This document shows positions 1 to 18,478 of a DNA stretch of 64,000 nt, piece by piece. Source of the stretch: Sistotremastrum niveocremeum HHB9708 (taxonomy: Eukaryota; Basidiomycota; Agaricomycetes; Sistotremastrales; Sistotremastraceae). Position 1 is the stretch's first letter. Each line of letters opens with the position of its first letter. The position numbers and the translations under genes were made by a program. The notes under the pieces were generated by a model, which ran no database searches, had not been told where the DNA came from, and saw nothing but the letters and a program-made list of their open reading frames with translations. The stretch covers positions 19,640 to 83,639 of the forward strand of contig KV419397.1 in NCBI GenBank assembly GCA_001630475.1, read 5' to 3'.

Positions 1-149
1 ACACATGACTATGCTATCTACAACGACGCGACTTGACCAAACAAATGTAAACCTAACATTCATCAGGAAAAATAAGGAGTCCTTTTTCAACTTTACTCTA
101 GAAAAAATTAGACCTACTAATTGTACTTTTGAGTACTTTTTAATAAGGA

Positions 150-290
150 TCTCAACGGGTACGGGTATAGCTGGGATATCCGACCTGATACCCGTGGGAA
201 AACGGGTAACCGCGTGACAGATATCCGTGACGCGGATATGTCACGGGTGGCGGATATGGCCTTTGAAATTTCCGGATATCTGCGATGAAT
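150..290. repeat. Inverted-repeat-rich fragment (MITE-like)
   Basis: The stretch is built from short motifs in both orientations, mainly GGATATCCG, GATACCCG/CGGGTA and CGGATATG. Clustered subterminal motifs of this sort are typical of fungal hAT-type non-autonomous elements. I see no coding sequence. The exact ends cannot be set because the window starts nearby. Family assignment is inference. Confidence 0.4.
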
Positions 291-403
291 ATTTAAATGA
301 TTTATTTATTATTTATTATATTATTTATGTTATTTTCGGGATTTTTAATATTATTATCTATATTATTTACATTTTATCGATGATTATTACAGTGATTACT
401 ACA

Positions 404-933
404 TTATAAGTAGGGTTTTAAAGTCCGGTCACGACTGGACTTTTTCCGTTTTTGCCCATGACTGGCAACTGCCGGTCCAGTTGCCTGCCAAAATTTTGGG
501 CAACTGGCAACAGGACTGCAGTTGCGGTCCAGCAACCAGTTGCCAAAAAGACCAGTTGCCTGACCAGTCATGGCCACGACCTGAGGTCACAACTGGTCTA
601 AACCATTATTTTAATCAATTATATATTGCTTTTGGGTCTTATTAGTGGTCATATAGTGTCTAGTAACACATAGGAACACTATATAATACAATATATGATG
701 AATCTATGGCCATAAATACCCACTTGACACCCAAAATTCCCAGGGTATGCCCTTTCCCAGGACCCTTAAGGGTCCTCAGTCACGACCACGGTTGCGACTG
801 GTCATGACTGCAGTTGCCAGTTGCCTGATTTTCAGAAATCCAGATGACCAGCAACTGCAGTCCAGTCACAACCCCACCACGACCTTCGGTTGCCTGCAGT
901 CACGTGGACTGGACCTTCAAACTCTAATTATAA
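404..933. mobile_element. MITE-like non-autonomous DNA element
   Basis: A block of about 520 bp is bounded by imperfect terminal inverted repeats: the left end reads TAGGGTTTTAAAGTCC and the right end, read in reverse, TTAGAGTTTGAAGGTCC. TTATAA lies on both sides (404-409 and 928-933) and may be the target duplication. The interior is dense in short palindromic motifs such as GGCAACTGG, CAGTTGCC and GGTCACGACTGG. It holds no convincing gene. The class (hAT or PIF/piggyBac-like) is not settled by what is visible. Confidence 0.55.
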
Positions 934-973
934 GGCTTCCAATGAATATAGCCCATTTAAGGATATCCGCAAG

Positions 974-1194
974 TATACTTGCCAAGGGTACCTGCCTAAT
1001 ACACTGTAGGCAAGTATGAGATTAGCGGCTGGACATTTAGGCAGGTACCTGCCTGCTATTTTTACTAGTAAATAGGGGTTATTTAGGCAAGTATAGGCAA
1101 GTAAGTACCTGTACTTGCCAAGTACAAGTATGGGATTTTGGCTGAAAAAAACAGGCAGGTACCTGCATGCAGGTACCCAGGTAAGGCAAGTATA
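974..1194. mobile_element. Small MITE-like element with TATACTTGCC termini
   Basis: About 220 bp start with TATACTTGCC and end with its reverse complement GGCAAGTATA. Inside are repeated GGCAGGTACCTGCC palindromes and GGCAAGTA units on both strands, the layout of a hAT-like non-autonomous element with subterminal transposase-binding repeats. There is no coding capacity. It sits right beside the preceding element, so this end of the window is an insertion hot spot. Confidence 0.5.
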
Positions 1195-1214
1195 TATTCG
1201 TTGGAGGCCTTACA

Positions 1215-1481
1215 CTAGACCAGGCAGCCCGGCTCAGCCGCCGCTGCAGTGCGCAGTGATATAAGATAGTATCTCAGACTTTACACAATAAGGAGTCACC
1301 AGGATCAACTCATGGATCATGTTGGCCTTGCAGCCCCTTGCTCTCCTCATTTGTTTAGCCAAATTACTAGTAGCTTCATGCAAAGTTGCAAACAACACTA
1401 AGTTGGCTTCACTTGAATCTTATATTGTACATGGACCACATCATAACATAACAAAATTCTAACTACTACTGTTGCAGAAGT
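1215..1481. other. Intergenic, 3' flank of fimbrin gene
   Basis: This stretch separates the repeat cluster from the 3' end of the fimbrin gene. I see no gene in it; it probably contains the fimbrin 3' UTR. Confidence 0.5.
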
Positions 1482-3778
1482 CTAGGTTTGAATGCTCATA
1501 AGGCTGGCAACAAATGTCAGAATCTGAGACACCCATTGTGATCAGCATTGGGATGAAAACAAACTAAGATAAAATCTCACAAGTCTTGGTCTGATGTCAA
1601 CAATGTCTTCTGGGACCAGGAATATTAGAGCATTCATCTTACGTGCAATAGAGATTGCCAATTTTGCTAATCACCGATATGTGAACATAAATCTCATGTA
1701 GGACATAAGACATACCATTAGAACGACGATCATCATATGAGCTGGACTCGTTCACATTGAGAACCAAGGCAGGGTCCACTATGCCTGGACGGATAGCATC
1801 CAAAATATCAAGGAAGAACAGGCCGGTAGTCAATGAGGGATCTTTGAAGCTCCGGACGGCTCTACCGGAGAACTGTGACTTCTGTGCGGTTGTGTTTGCC
1901 CATTTAAGGATTTCTTGATCAGTAATTGGCCGTCCGCTCCCTGATAGTTTTGTCAAAGTCTGAGTGATATTGAGTCTGAAATACATCAGCTTCAAGTTGG
2001 ATATATAAAGGGTCGCACGTACCGCATCAATTGCCAGACCAGACCAAGAACCAAGGTCTTCGACCCGTCAACGATATCAGCACCCTGTATGCCCACCAAG
2101 TGCAATTTGTTCTGTCTCGCCAAGTCAATCGCGTAGTTTGTGTTCTCGACACATTTGAATCGAGAGAGTTTTGGTTGATTTGGGGTGATACCCGTTTCCT
2201 CCTCTTCCTCACCAGCCTCTGTAGAGAAAGAAGGCTGTGTCGGCGAAGTCGCTTTTGGTTTTGATACCCTGCGCCACACTACACTTCCCGGGATCACTTT
2301 GTCGAAAACTTGAAGGATGACTAGTCCGTCCTTCAGGTTCTCAAAGAGATTGTGGACGCCAGGCTCCACTTCAAGAGAGTTCAGCCATAGCGTAAACACC
2401 CGCGCCTCGCGTTCGCCTTCGGCATCGAAGTCGTCGACAACGCCATAGTCTTTCGCCTCTTGTTCGTCGAGGGGCGCCAGTCCAGGCCATGTATTGAAAA
2501 GGTTGGCGACGAAGGCAAGGTTTAGGCGTGGGTTGCCGGAGAGCAGGGAGGGTGGGGTGAGATATTTTCGACATCCGATCGCGTCGGCGTTTTGGAGGAC
2601 CTGTGTATGAATGAGTATGCGACGGAATGGTTTACAAGCAACAAACCTGTTCAGCACGCGTCTTTAAATCTTGAGTTTGAAGAGGCGCAACCGAACATTC
2701 CGCAGGCTTCAGTTGGTTTAGAAGGACAGTGTAGTTTTCGCCGTCTGAGACATCCTTGCTGAAGTTGTTGACCCGACGTTTCCAATTTGCTTGCTTGAGA
2801 TGGTAATTAAACCAGCGAAGGAGAATTTGATCTGGCGTCAATCGGAGTAAATCGTCGATGGTTTCATCCTCTTCGCATAGACGGTACAATTCGGGGTGAA
2901 GCTTGATGTCTACGCGGCTGAGGAGGCCACGTCGAATGATCTGCCAGATCAATCCCAATATAAGATGTTCTCGTCCTTCGGAGATATCAGACGATCCAAT
3001 ATTGACAACAGAACAACCGATGGCTTTGGCGGATGTGATGACAATGTTGTTGTTCTCCGTAATTTGGAAAGCATTCAAGGGCTTCCGGAGCGTCGGCTTG
3101 TTGAGAACACGAGGGTCGATTGTATCGGGAACAGAGTCGTTGATCAGTTTACACAGGATCAGGCCATCTCTGCATTCATCGAAGAGTTGCATGGTATCAG
3201 TCGGCACAGGCAGTCGTGAGCCAACATCAGGATCACCCTCCAGAACCTAAGGCGACATAAGGATTTTGACGTTGAGCCGATGGACGTGCACTTACACCAT
3301 TGATATGACTGGTGAACTCTCTGCGCTCTTCCTCGTTGATTGTGTGGCTGACGTTGGCGTTGGACCCTGCTACCGTGACTTTACCGGCTTTCGTCGGTAG
3401 GACAGAGGCGGCTTTCTGGGACTTTAATTTTGCGTTTAACTAGATACAGGCGGAGATGAAGAACCGCGTCACAGAAAAATATGTGTGGGCTAACCTCAAC
3501 CCAATCCTCCAATTCCACTTTGCCACTAGCGTCAACGCTAACGTGCTTCAGAGTTTCTCGGACCTGATCATAGGCTTGTCCCTGACTCTGAAGAGCACTG
3601 ATCACCGCGGCTTTATCGACGCGTCCGGGAGTGTTGGTGTCGATCGAACTTGAGTATAAGCGTATCAGGGATGATCGATAACCTCATTGACATGATCGCA
3701 CTTGAACCGATTGATCAAATCGTACATCTCCTCCTGAGTCACTTGTGGATATTTACGCTGGAGTTTGATGGCTTGCAT
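1482..3778 (-). CDS. SAC6: Fimbrin (plastin), actin-bundling protein
   Basis: Fimbrin cross-links actin filaments in cortical patches and supports endocytosis. The protein starts MQAIKLQRKYPQVTQEEM, matching the Sac6 N-terminus, followed by an EF-hand-like part (SIDTNTPGRVDKAAV, then RETLKHVSVDASGKVELEDW). After that come calponin-homology segments: DGLILCKLINDSVPDTID and GLIWQIIRRGLLSRVD of the first actin-binding region, GLVILQVFDKVIPGSV and LVLGLVWQLMRY of the second, then ILKWAN...SFKDPSL. The last exons give SIARKMNALIFLVPEDIVDIRPRL and ILTFVASLMS before the stop at 1482, the conserved fimbrin end. There are many short introns. It follows Bir1 on the same strand with a gap of about 255 bp. 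Product assignment is secure; exact splice borders are estimates. Confidence 0.93.
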
Positions 3779-4033
3779 GTTGGATTGAAGTCGTTCGAGA
3801 GCTGGGTCAGGGTTGGTCGAGAGAGATGAGTCGGAGTTGGTCGCAGCTGCTGCGACTTCGCTGCGTCATACCAGGCAATGCGACTAGCGCCGGCGTTACG
3901 TGCGCAGAGAGCATCTTCGACCTTACATGTAAACTTGATATACTGGGAAATTCGTGACACAAATTGAACGGATAAGAATTCGTCCCAAGACGAGGTGAGA
4001 GAGATACTAATGATACAGCAATACATGGAAAAG

Positions 4034-5481
4034 TCACAGCAACTCTATCTGTCTACGCACTTCGGCAGCGCGTTCGAGGAACTCATCAATCCGTCTTTCT
4101 CCATCCACCTTGAGTATCTCATATTGTCTATCCATCTCGTGACGAATCCACTGTTCAACAGTCATCTTTCTTTCCTCTTCTGTGAGCACGGATGTCTCTA
4201 CCCTTTCGGGATCAGCGAGGGGGAAGACTGGCAACTGGGAGGAGTCTTCTTCGTCGATGTTGGGCGGCGGCGGAGGGGGTGGTGTGGGAGGTTGAGGTGA
4301 TATTGGAGGTAAGAGAGTCATTGGGGGTTGACCGTTCGGTTTAGACGCCGTTGGAAGTGCTATGGGTCGAAGATCAGGCAGTTTCTCAACCGTCAACGCC
4401 TCTCTGATTGATCTGGCAACCTCGTCCTCAATCGCAGCCTCAGTATCCTCGGGTACAGGAACCGCATCGCTCGGATCAGGGTCAACTGGCTTCGCCTTCT
4501 TCTTTTTCTTTGTCTTCGCACCTGATGAGGAAGCTTTGGACGCCGGAGCTTTCGATTTGGCTGGCAGCTGCGGCATAGACACGGGCGGTGCTTTTGATCT
4601 CGTTTTCCGCTTCTCTGGCTTTGGAGGCTCTGCCTCGACTTCCGACGCGGGCTTAGAATCCGGCGGTTCTGCTTTGGATTTGGACAATGACAGTACGAAC
4701 GCGCATTTCCGTGCAGCAGGACGTCGGATATGCTCTTGTCTGGAGGAGGAAGTCAGCTACGGTATAGGTGGTGATGGGGGAACAGACAGCGGATCATCCT
4801 CGGCATCCCATCCACTCAAACTCGTGTTACAGTATAAGCAAGTGGCCGTATCATCGTCCGGAGTGCTCGAGGGGGTGTATACAAAGCCGGCCTTTGCCAT
4901 CTTCACTTAGAGTAGATCAGAGATCCAATCTTGCCCAACAAGAGTGTATCCACCTTTTTAGACATCGCTCCGTGATTTTTGGTTCCGTCATGAGGCCAAA
5001 TTTTCTCCTTGCCCTTTGTGTAGGTTGCTAAACGCGCTCGTTCGAGAACCCGAGAGTTGGGTAGTCGATCAGGTGTTGGAAAATTATAGCTTGAAGGGAA
5101 ACAACGCGTGAATATCCGCTCGTGCGACGTGTACGATCTGGATCTTACTCACTTGCCTTCATCGTCCAGATCCTGCGCCAATGCACATCTGACGACAACC
5201 CAAGGACATTTCGGACACTTCACCGCGTGTATTTGAAAAGGATCGTCCTCGGCCTCCCAGTCACTCAATTCTTTGGCGCACATAAAACAGACGACATTGT
5301 CAAGATCCGATGACGAGGGAGCATAGTAGAACCCAGCCTCTGCAAGAGTAGCAGGATTGGCACGGAAAGAAGGGGGATGTGGCCACGACGTCTTCTGCTG
5401 ACCCCTAGTGGGTCTTGCACCTGCAGGCTTTGGGGGCGCAGTGAAAGACGCGACCCGAGTTGAGAGAGCCTGCCAGGACAT
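4034..5481 (-). CDS. BIR1: Survivin-like protein with two BIR domains (chromosomal passenger subunit)
   Basis: This is the fungal Bir1/survivin homologue, which targets Aurora B kinase to centromeres and the spindle midzone. The chosen start reads MSWQALSTRVASF. BIR1 follows as WPHPPSFRANPATLAEAGFYY, then CFMCAKELSDWEAEDDPF and HAVKCPKCPW. BIR2 begins KEKIWPHDGTKNHGAM, continues after an intron as MAKAGFVYTPSS, CLYCNTSLSGWDAEDDP, and ends EHIRRPAARKCAF. Zn-binding Cys/His positions are visible in both. A Lys/Pro/Ser-rich linker (KTKKKKKAKP, then nine prolines) leads to a C-terminal helix, TVEQWIRHEMDRQYEILK to EVRRQIELL, the likely INCENP/borealin-binding part. It is divergent from the F-box gene with about 215 bp between starts. 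Confidence 0.9.
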
Positions 5482-5695
5482 GGAGGAGGCGCGTTGTTTG
5501 GTCGTGCTTGGGCAGCGAGGACTCGGACACGGTGTTATCGCGTGTCCCCATAAGAACTTCAGCCCAACCACCATGGACATGCCTGGGTATCCAACAGCTG
5601 AGGAAATCGTTCCATTAAGTCCTCTGCACGTTCCGGCTGCTGTTGACCCCTTAAATGAGGTATTTCGCCCATTCGATGCCATACGGTCTGACCTC
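5482..5695. promoter_or_regulatory. Shared divergent promoter region (BIR1 / F-box gene)
   Basis: About 210 bp separate the BIR1 start from the inferred first exon of the F-box gene on the opposite strand, so both promoters must lie here or overlap the first exons. I see no clear TATA box. The assignment rests on layout only, and the F-box start is uncertain. Confidence 0.35.
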
Positions 5696-7736
5696 ATGCC
5701 TCCCATGGGTAGGTCCAGGGTACCGACGCATATTCAGATGAAGTGAGCATATACCAAGATTCTCTCAATGTTCATGAATAACCATAAATCTCTCTACTTA
5801 GGAGGCCCTGATCACGGAGACCAACGAGACTGTAGCGGGTCACAGCCCACGTATTTCTCACTTAGACGCTGTCTTGTCTTTAGCGCCCGATCAGTCAGAG
5901 GTGAGTCAAAGCAATGTTCAAAATGGTCATGCTAATGATTGTGATTATCTTCAAAACAGAAGGATGAAGAGATTATTGAGACACCAGACACTCGGTTCTT
6001 CCCAGCGCTTCAACTGCGCGAAGTCCTTGCAGAAATCATGTCGCACATGGATATTGCTACTAACGCGGCGGCTGCACGCGTATCGACACTGTGGTCATCA
6101 GTGGCTCTCGATGCGTTATACAGGACGAGCCCAGAACTGTTGAATCTACTGTCTATCCTAGCTCCTATCGCAGAGGTGCGGAATTTGCTTCCGTTCAGCA
6201 AACCCTTACCTGAAACAGTTCTAGTCTTCGTTCGCCAGGGAACTCGTCCCATCAGACTGGGTGCGGTTCAGTCGTTATGCGACTCGTGTCCGATCTCTCT
6301 CGCACGAGACCAATGGTTCTTTGTCGAGCCGCCATTTAAGCGAGAGCGTCTTCCAGGAGCTTGCCCTCTCTCGTCCGTCGATGGAACTCCTTCCCAATCT
6401 CCAAACTTTGCGGTGGACTGCTTCCCGCCCACGCTTCCTTCGATCTGCACTCGTTTTCATCCACAAAGGCTTAACTTCACTCACATTGTCAATAACACGC
6501 CCTGATGGTGCTAAATTCTTGGAATCCATCTTCTATATGCTATCGGAGCGGACCCCTAATCTGACTCATTTTGAGTTGGACTGTCCACGACCTGTCTCGG
6601 AATATGAAGACTCATTTGTCACCTTTCTGTCTTCTCTCCAGAGGTTGCGAAGACTCGTTTTACCTCATTTTTTCCTGACAACGGCAGTGATGCACGCACT
6701 AGGCCCCTTGCCCGACCTGCTAGACATTGTTCTACAGAAGGGTGACCATGTTGGTGCATCGAAAGATCTTGCCTCCTTGAGCTTCCCCACCAATCGGGAC
6801 TTCTTCCCGTGCATCCGGACGTTATCGCTCGACTCTTCTTTGTTCGAAGCCCAGCGGCTGCTCGGCTCCAAAGGTTCGCGTGGCTTCTCCACCTTAACCG
6901 AATTGCATATCTCGAGCCTCGCTCTAGAATCTCCACACGACATACAATCTTTCATCGCATGTATTCCCGAATTTTGCCCGAATCTCACGTCTCTTATGCT
7001 CGCCCTCCTGGCATTGTCGGTCGTCAGCCCCTCTCATCCTACCGAAATCACACTACCTATCCTCAAGCCGGTCTTGAACATCCCTCACCTGATCGATTTT
7101 GGCATCACATACAACTACCCATTAAAACTGACCAACGCCGACGTCGCAGTCCTCGCTGAGAACTGGCCTAATCTGCGATCTTTATATCTCTGCGAATCGT
7201 CCTATGACACTCACGAACGTTCTGCGACCTCCTTAACCCTCCACAGTCTATTGCCTTTCGCTAAACACTGTTCCAAATTGGAACAGCTCGGCATCTTCAT
7301 AGACGCGTGTCCGCCAGAATCGTCTGATGACGACTGTCTGGACCTCACGTCTACCAGGAAAACATTCGAATCCCTGAAGCTTCTGCTTGTTGGACAATCA
7401 TTCCTCCCGCCGGCTTCTGTTGTGCCAACAGCACTCTTCCTGGCAGAAATCTTACCTCCGAACTGCGAATTTTCCACAGGCTGCACTGATCGACCTCATT
7501 GCTTTTCACCAGTGTATCATGAGGCATCCCCCAATCCCGAAAGCGATGACGCCTTCCAGTCTCGCTTAAATCAGTGGGCAGAGGTCAAGAAGCTCGTACC
7601 CGCTTTCCACAGTGTTAAAATGGGGGAAAGGGAGAGAGCGCAGCAGGCGGAACAGCAGCGTCGTGAACTTGCTGATGAAGTGGAAAGCCTCAAAAAACAA
7701 CTGGCCGCACTACAGGGTACTTCGACACAGCGTTGA
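5696..7736 (+). CDS. F-box / leucine-rich-repeat-type protein
   Basis: This is an F-box-type protein of the kind expanded in agaricomycetes, probably a substrate adaptor of an SCF ubiquitin ligase. The N-terminal exon after the intron near 5900 encodes LREVLAEIMSHMDIATNAAA, ARVSTLWSSVALDALYRTSP, a degenerate F-box. An intron at about 6174-6222 joins this to FARELVPSDWVRFSRYATRV, the usual segment after the F-box in this family. Leucine-rich repeats follow (LPNLQTLRW, PNLTHFELDC, LRRLVLPHFFL, PDLLDIVLQ, FSTLTELHIS, CPNLTSLML, WPNLRSLYL, CSKLEQLGIF). The C-terminus is a coiled coil (REQ-rich, ELADEVESLKKQLAAL). The first exon (MPPMGRSR, 5696-5719) is a guess from phase; coding from about 5802 is firm. 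The substrate is unknown. Confidence 0.72.
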
Positions 7737-7920
7737 CCACATCATTTCTTACATTCTCTCATTTCACTCCACAACCACTGTAGCATCTAACGGACTGCTC
7801 TTGTATTTCTTGTATTCACCACTCCTGCTCATCCATCGCGTTTTGTTTTGTTTTGTTTCGTGTCCACTTTCTCTTGTACCAGGCTGTTGTAGGGCGCATC
7901 AAATTGTTGTACTAGCTATG

Positions 7921-9149
7921 CTATTCCGAATCATCGTTCAATTGGGCTTCCAACAAGGGTTGACATAGGGCATGTTGATCTCCAAGACCATAATTCAGAG
8001 TAACTTTCGTATATATTTCACCGTCGAGTTCAAGCTGGGTGTAATGATCATGATTGACGTCCAACTCAAACAAAGTAGCTCACGCACCAGAGAGATCACA
8101 TCATCAAGCAAATGAGCTTGGCCAACGATGGTTCCTAGTGAACCGAAATGATTCGCGTTCACCACGTGCACATGGAAATGATCTTCCATCGTCAGAAGGC
8201 ACACACACACACGAGTGGGTTTCGCGTCATCGTTACTCACAATAAGAGGGTTGATAATGAATAAACATTCTCACTGCGGAGCCGGCCAGGCCTTTTCCCT
8301 GGACATACTGTCGTGCTGTTCTACGAATGTCTTTCAACAAGGGTATATGTTCGCCTCGCAGATCTCTGAGCGATCGGAGAGCCACAGATTTTGCTATTGC
8401 CACGACATAGAGGGTAGAAAGGGGAGAAGTTTCGGCGTCCCATTTCATGTCGGGAAGAAGCACATATCCGGGATCGGAGTATATCAGTTTTTCACTCTCT
8501 GATGTCCCATCTAGAATATTTCGGACCCTGCGACTCTTAGTGAGATGACTAAATTGTGATTACCGGAGAGTAGAACCACTGGGTCCGCTTCGGTGGAAAC
8601 GAATCGACGTATGGTTTTACAATTTTGCGGTACAAATCGATGGATTCATGTACCATGTGCACAGACTGCGCAGAATACTGTCGTCATTTGTCAACTCCAA
8701 ACAGGAATCAGGTACGGCCAATGCAAAATTGACATACTTTTCGTACGTGTACATCCGTGGCAGGAAAAATCACATCGATTTTCACGTCAGGCTTCGCATT
8801 TGATCTCGCGAGCCAGCCATGGAACCACGTATACTTTTCTGGGTGGAAGTAAACAACGCTCGAAAGAGTTTACCAACCTACAATGTCATTGGATTCAACC
8901 AAGTTGAGGCCCTCCAATCGATTAATTAATGTAGAAAATTCCTGAGAGGCTACACTTGATAGTTTCAGGATGCGGACGATCGCCAGATCACGCCCGTCTT
9001 GGACAGGCAAAGTGCCCAGTAAAGCAACGCTGTCAGTGGCAATATCTAAAAGAACCAGTTAGCAGATGGGCAAGTGGGCGGCCGATAATAAAACCCTGAT
9101 TGAGACAACGTTCGAGTTGAAACTCGTCAAGATTGAGAAGTGAAGCCAT
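7921..9149 (-). CDS. dcpS: Scavenger mRNA-decapping enzyme DcpS (HIT family)
   Basis: The enzyme hydrolyses the m7GpppN cap left after 3'-to-5' mRNA decay. The start is MASLLNLDEFQLERCLNQ, which splices to DIATDSVALLGTLPVQDGRD. Further exons give DLYRKIVKPYVDSFPPKRTQ, then LPDMKWDAE, SLRDLRGEHIPLLKDIRR and IHYQPSYYHFHVHVVN. The HIT triad HFHVH is restored by splicing an intron that carries a short CA repeat near 8200. The last exon encodes LELDGEIYTKVTLNYGLGDQ and stops at 7921. All family landmarks are in order and the length fits (about 310 aa). It shares a promoter of about 230 bp with MSH2 and converges on the F-box gene with about 185 bp between stops. Confidence 0.92.
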
Positions 9150-9381
9150 CAAGTTGAGTCAGATGCTACAAGATGCTGGGTAGCGGAAGCAAATAGTATC
9201 GCCGAGTCGACTCAATTCGCTACGCCAAAAAACGCGATCAGTCACGGTCAGTCACGAGCCACACCCGCTTATCCGGTTGGAAAACGAGACAAGATGATGT
9301 ATGGCGAAGTGAGACGCATCGCGATTTCGTTAACGAGCTTTGCGCTGATCAATAATTTCTCGATAGGAGAAAGATGAGTCA
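9150..9381. promoter_or_regulatory. Bidirectional promoter region of dcpS and MSH2
   Basis: Only 232 bp separate the start codons of two divergent, well-supported housekeeping genes, so the promoters of both must lie within it. A short palindromic stretch (CGAGTCGACTC) lies near 9203. I see no TATA box. The function is inferred from gene layout. Confidence 0.5.
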
Positions 9382-13173
<3,792 letters not shown>

Positions 13174-13262
13174 CTTTGTTGATCGTTTGTATTATACTAC
13201 CACCTAGTAATATCGCTACAGTACCTAATAATATAATTGATGTATAGTACAACCGAAACACC

Positions 13263-16390
<3,128 letters not shown>

Positions 16391-16648
16391 TGTAAGAAAT
16401 CGAACGTGACAGCAGAGACGAAGACCGTGTATGCGTGAAATTTTCGGCGTCTCTTGGCTTCAATTGTCTAATCTCAAATTTCTCGACTCAGATACCGGTC
16501 TGAATATACGCTTCGCTCCTCGCGAGAGCCTCTACCGGTTGTTCGTCAAACTACAATATTCTCAGGCAGCAATAATTCGTTCAAGATGACTTTGTAGCAC
16601 GGTTATCGGGTTTTGAGATGAAACCCATCGCAGACAATCATTCAGGTG

Positions 16649-17492
<844 letters not shown>

Positions 17493-18478
17493 TTTCTAAG
17501 GAGTGACGTTGAGCAAGAGTCTAACGGCGGCACGCGAATTCTTACGACGGGTGAACGGAGAAGGATGAGCTGTACAGTTGTTTGTCGGAGTTTCAATCCA
17601 GTGCCTCATTCAGCCGGGCGCTACTTTCGCTTGGTCGCGACGACCTTCTTATCCCTCCCCAAGCTCAGCTTTAATCTAGTCTCCAGCCATTCTTGCCTTA
17701 GGCTCGACTGCTAGTTCACTGGAATGCGTCCTATCTCTCTCTCCATTTCCACATGTTCAACAAAATTCCATCCTTGGAAGAAAGGTTGAAACACCGCTCA
17801 GTCAGCTCGCCATTTTGCGAGAAACATAACTTATGGCTGGCCCATATGAGCCAATCTGGAGGATTCCTCAGTACTGGTACCTCAAAGTTCACCGAATAAC
17901 TCAAGGCTCTTCGCGCGCGTATCTAGTTGGCAGACCTCAATATAACTGCATCCTGGAGTCAGACAAGATCAATGAGTTCTTTGTGGCACCCTCGTCATGG
18001 TGTCCCCCTGGTGTCATCTATGCATCAGCCTCTCCAATCCTAGCTTCTGGTCTAAGGGCCTCTTTCTATATGTGCGTACTGGAGACCGACAATTCTCGGT
18101 CCAAAGAACCGCCTAAGCGAATGAACTCGGCGATGCTCGCCATAAAACTTACAACAACCCTTTTGAGGTTATTGTTATCGTCCAAATCGCGAATGTTCGA
18201 GCCTCAATGCATCGCTGAACGTGAAGGCTGGCACTCAGTCTCATAATTGCGCTATTTTGCAACATAGTCGCTTACGCAGGTAGAAGTAGAGTCTTACGAA
18301 ACAAGTTCTAATAAAAATCCACCTCTCAACACCAACTTGAATGTTCACAACAAGGCCTCACACAAATCCCATCTTCATAATGATCAGCCTTACGAATATG
18401 TTCAATGACCGACTCGTCTTGAAAAGGCCCTGATGACGCCCAGTCACAAATACGTAACACGCCCGATCAGCCACCCTC
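17493..18478. other. Intergenic region between RPL42 and Tag1-like gene
   Basis: This is the divergent spacer that should contain the promoter and 5' leader of the ribosomal protein gene on one side and those of the Tag1-like gene on the other. One open frame of 137 codons (17833-18246, +) has no recognisable family and no supporting neighbours, so I do not call it. Confidence 0.5.

Noticed and set aside
4362-4910. Plus-strand frame rich in Ser/Gly/Phe
   Set aside because: It is antisense to the Lys/Pro/Ser-rich linker of the Bir1 gene, which is clearly coding.
6619-6988. Minus-strand frames under the F-box/LRR gene
   Set aside because: Shadows of the leucine-rich coding strand.
17833-18246. 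137-codon plus-strand frame
   Set aside because: No known family, no splice partners, ordinary composition; likely chance in the upstream region of the ribosomal protein gene.
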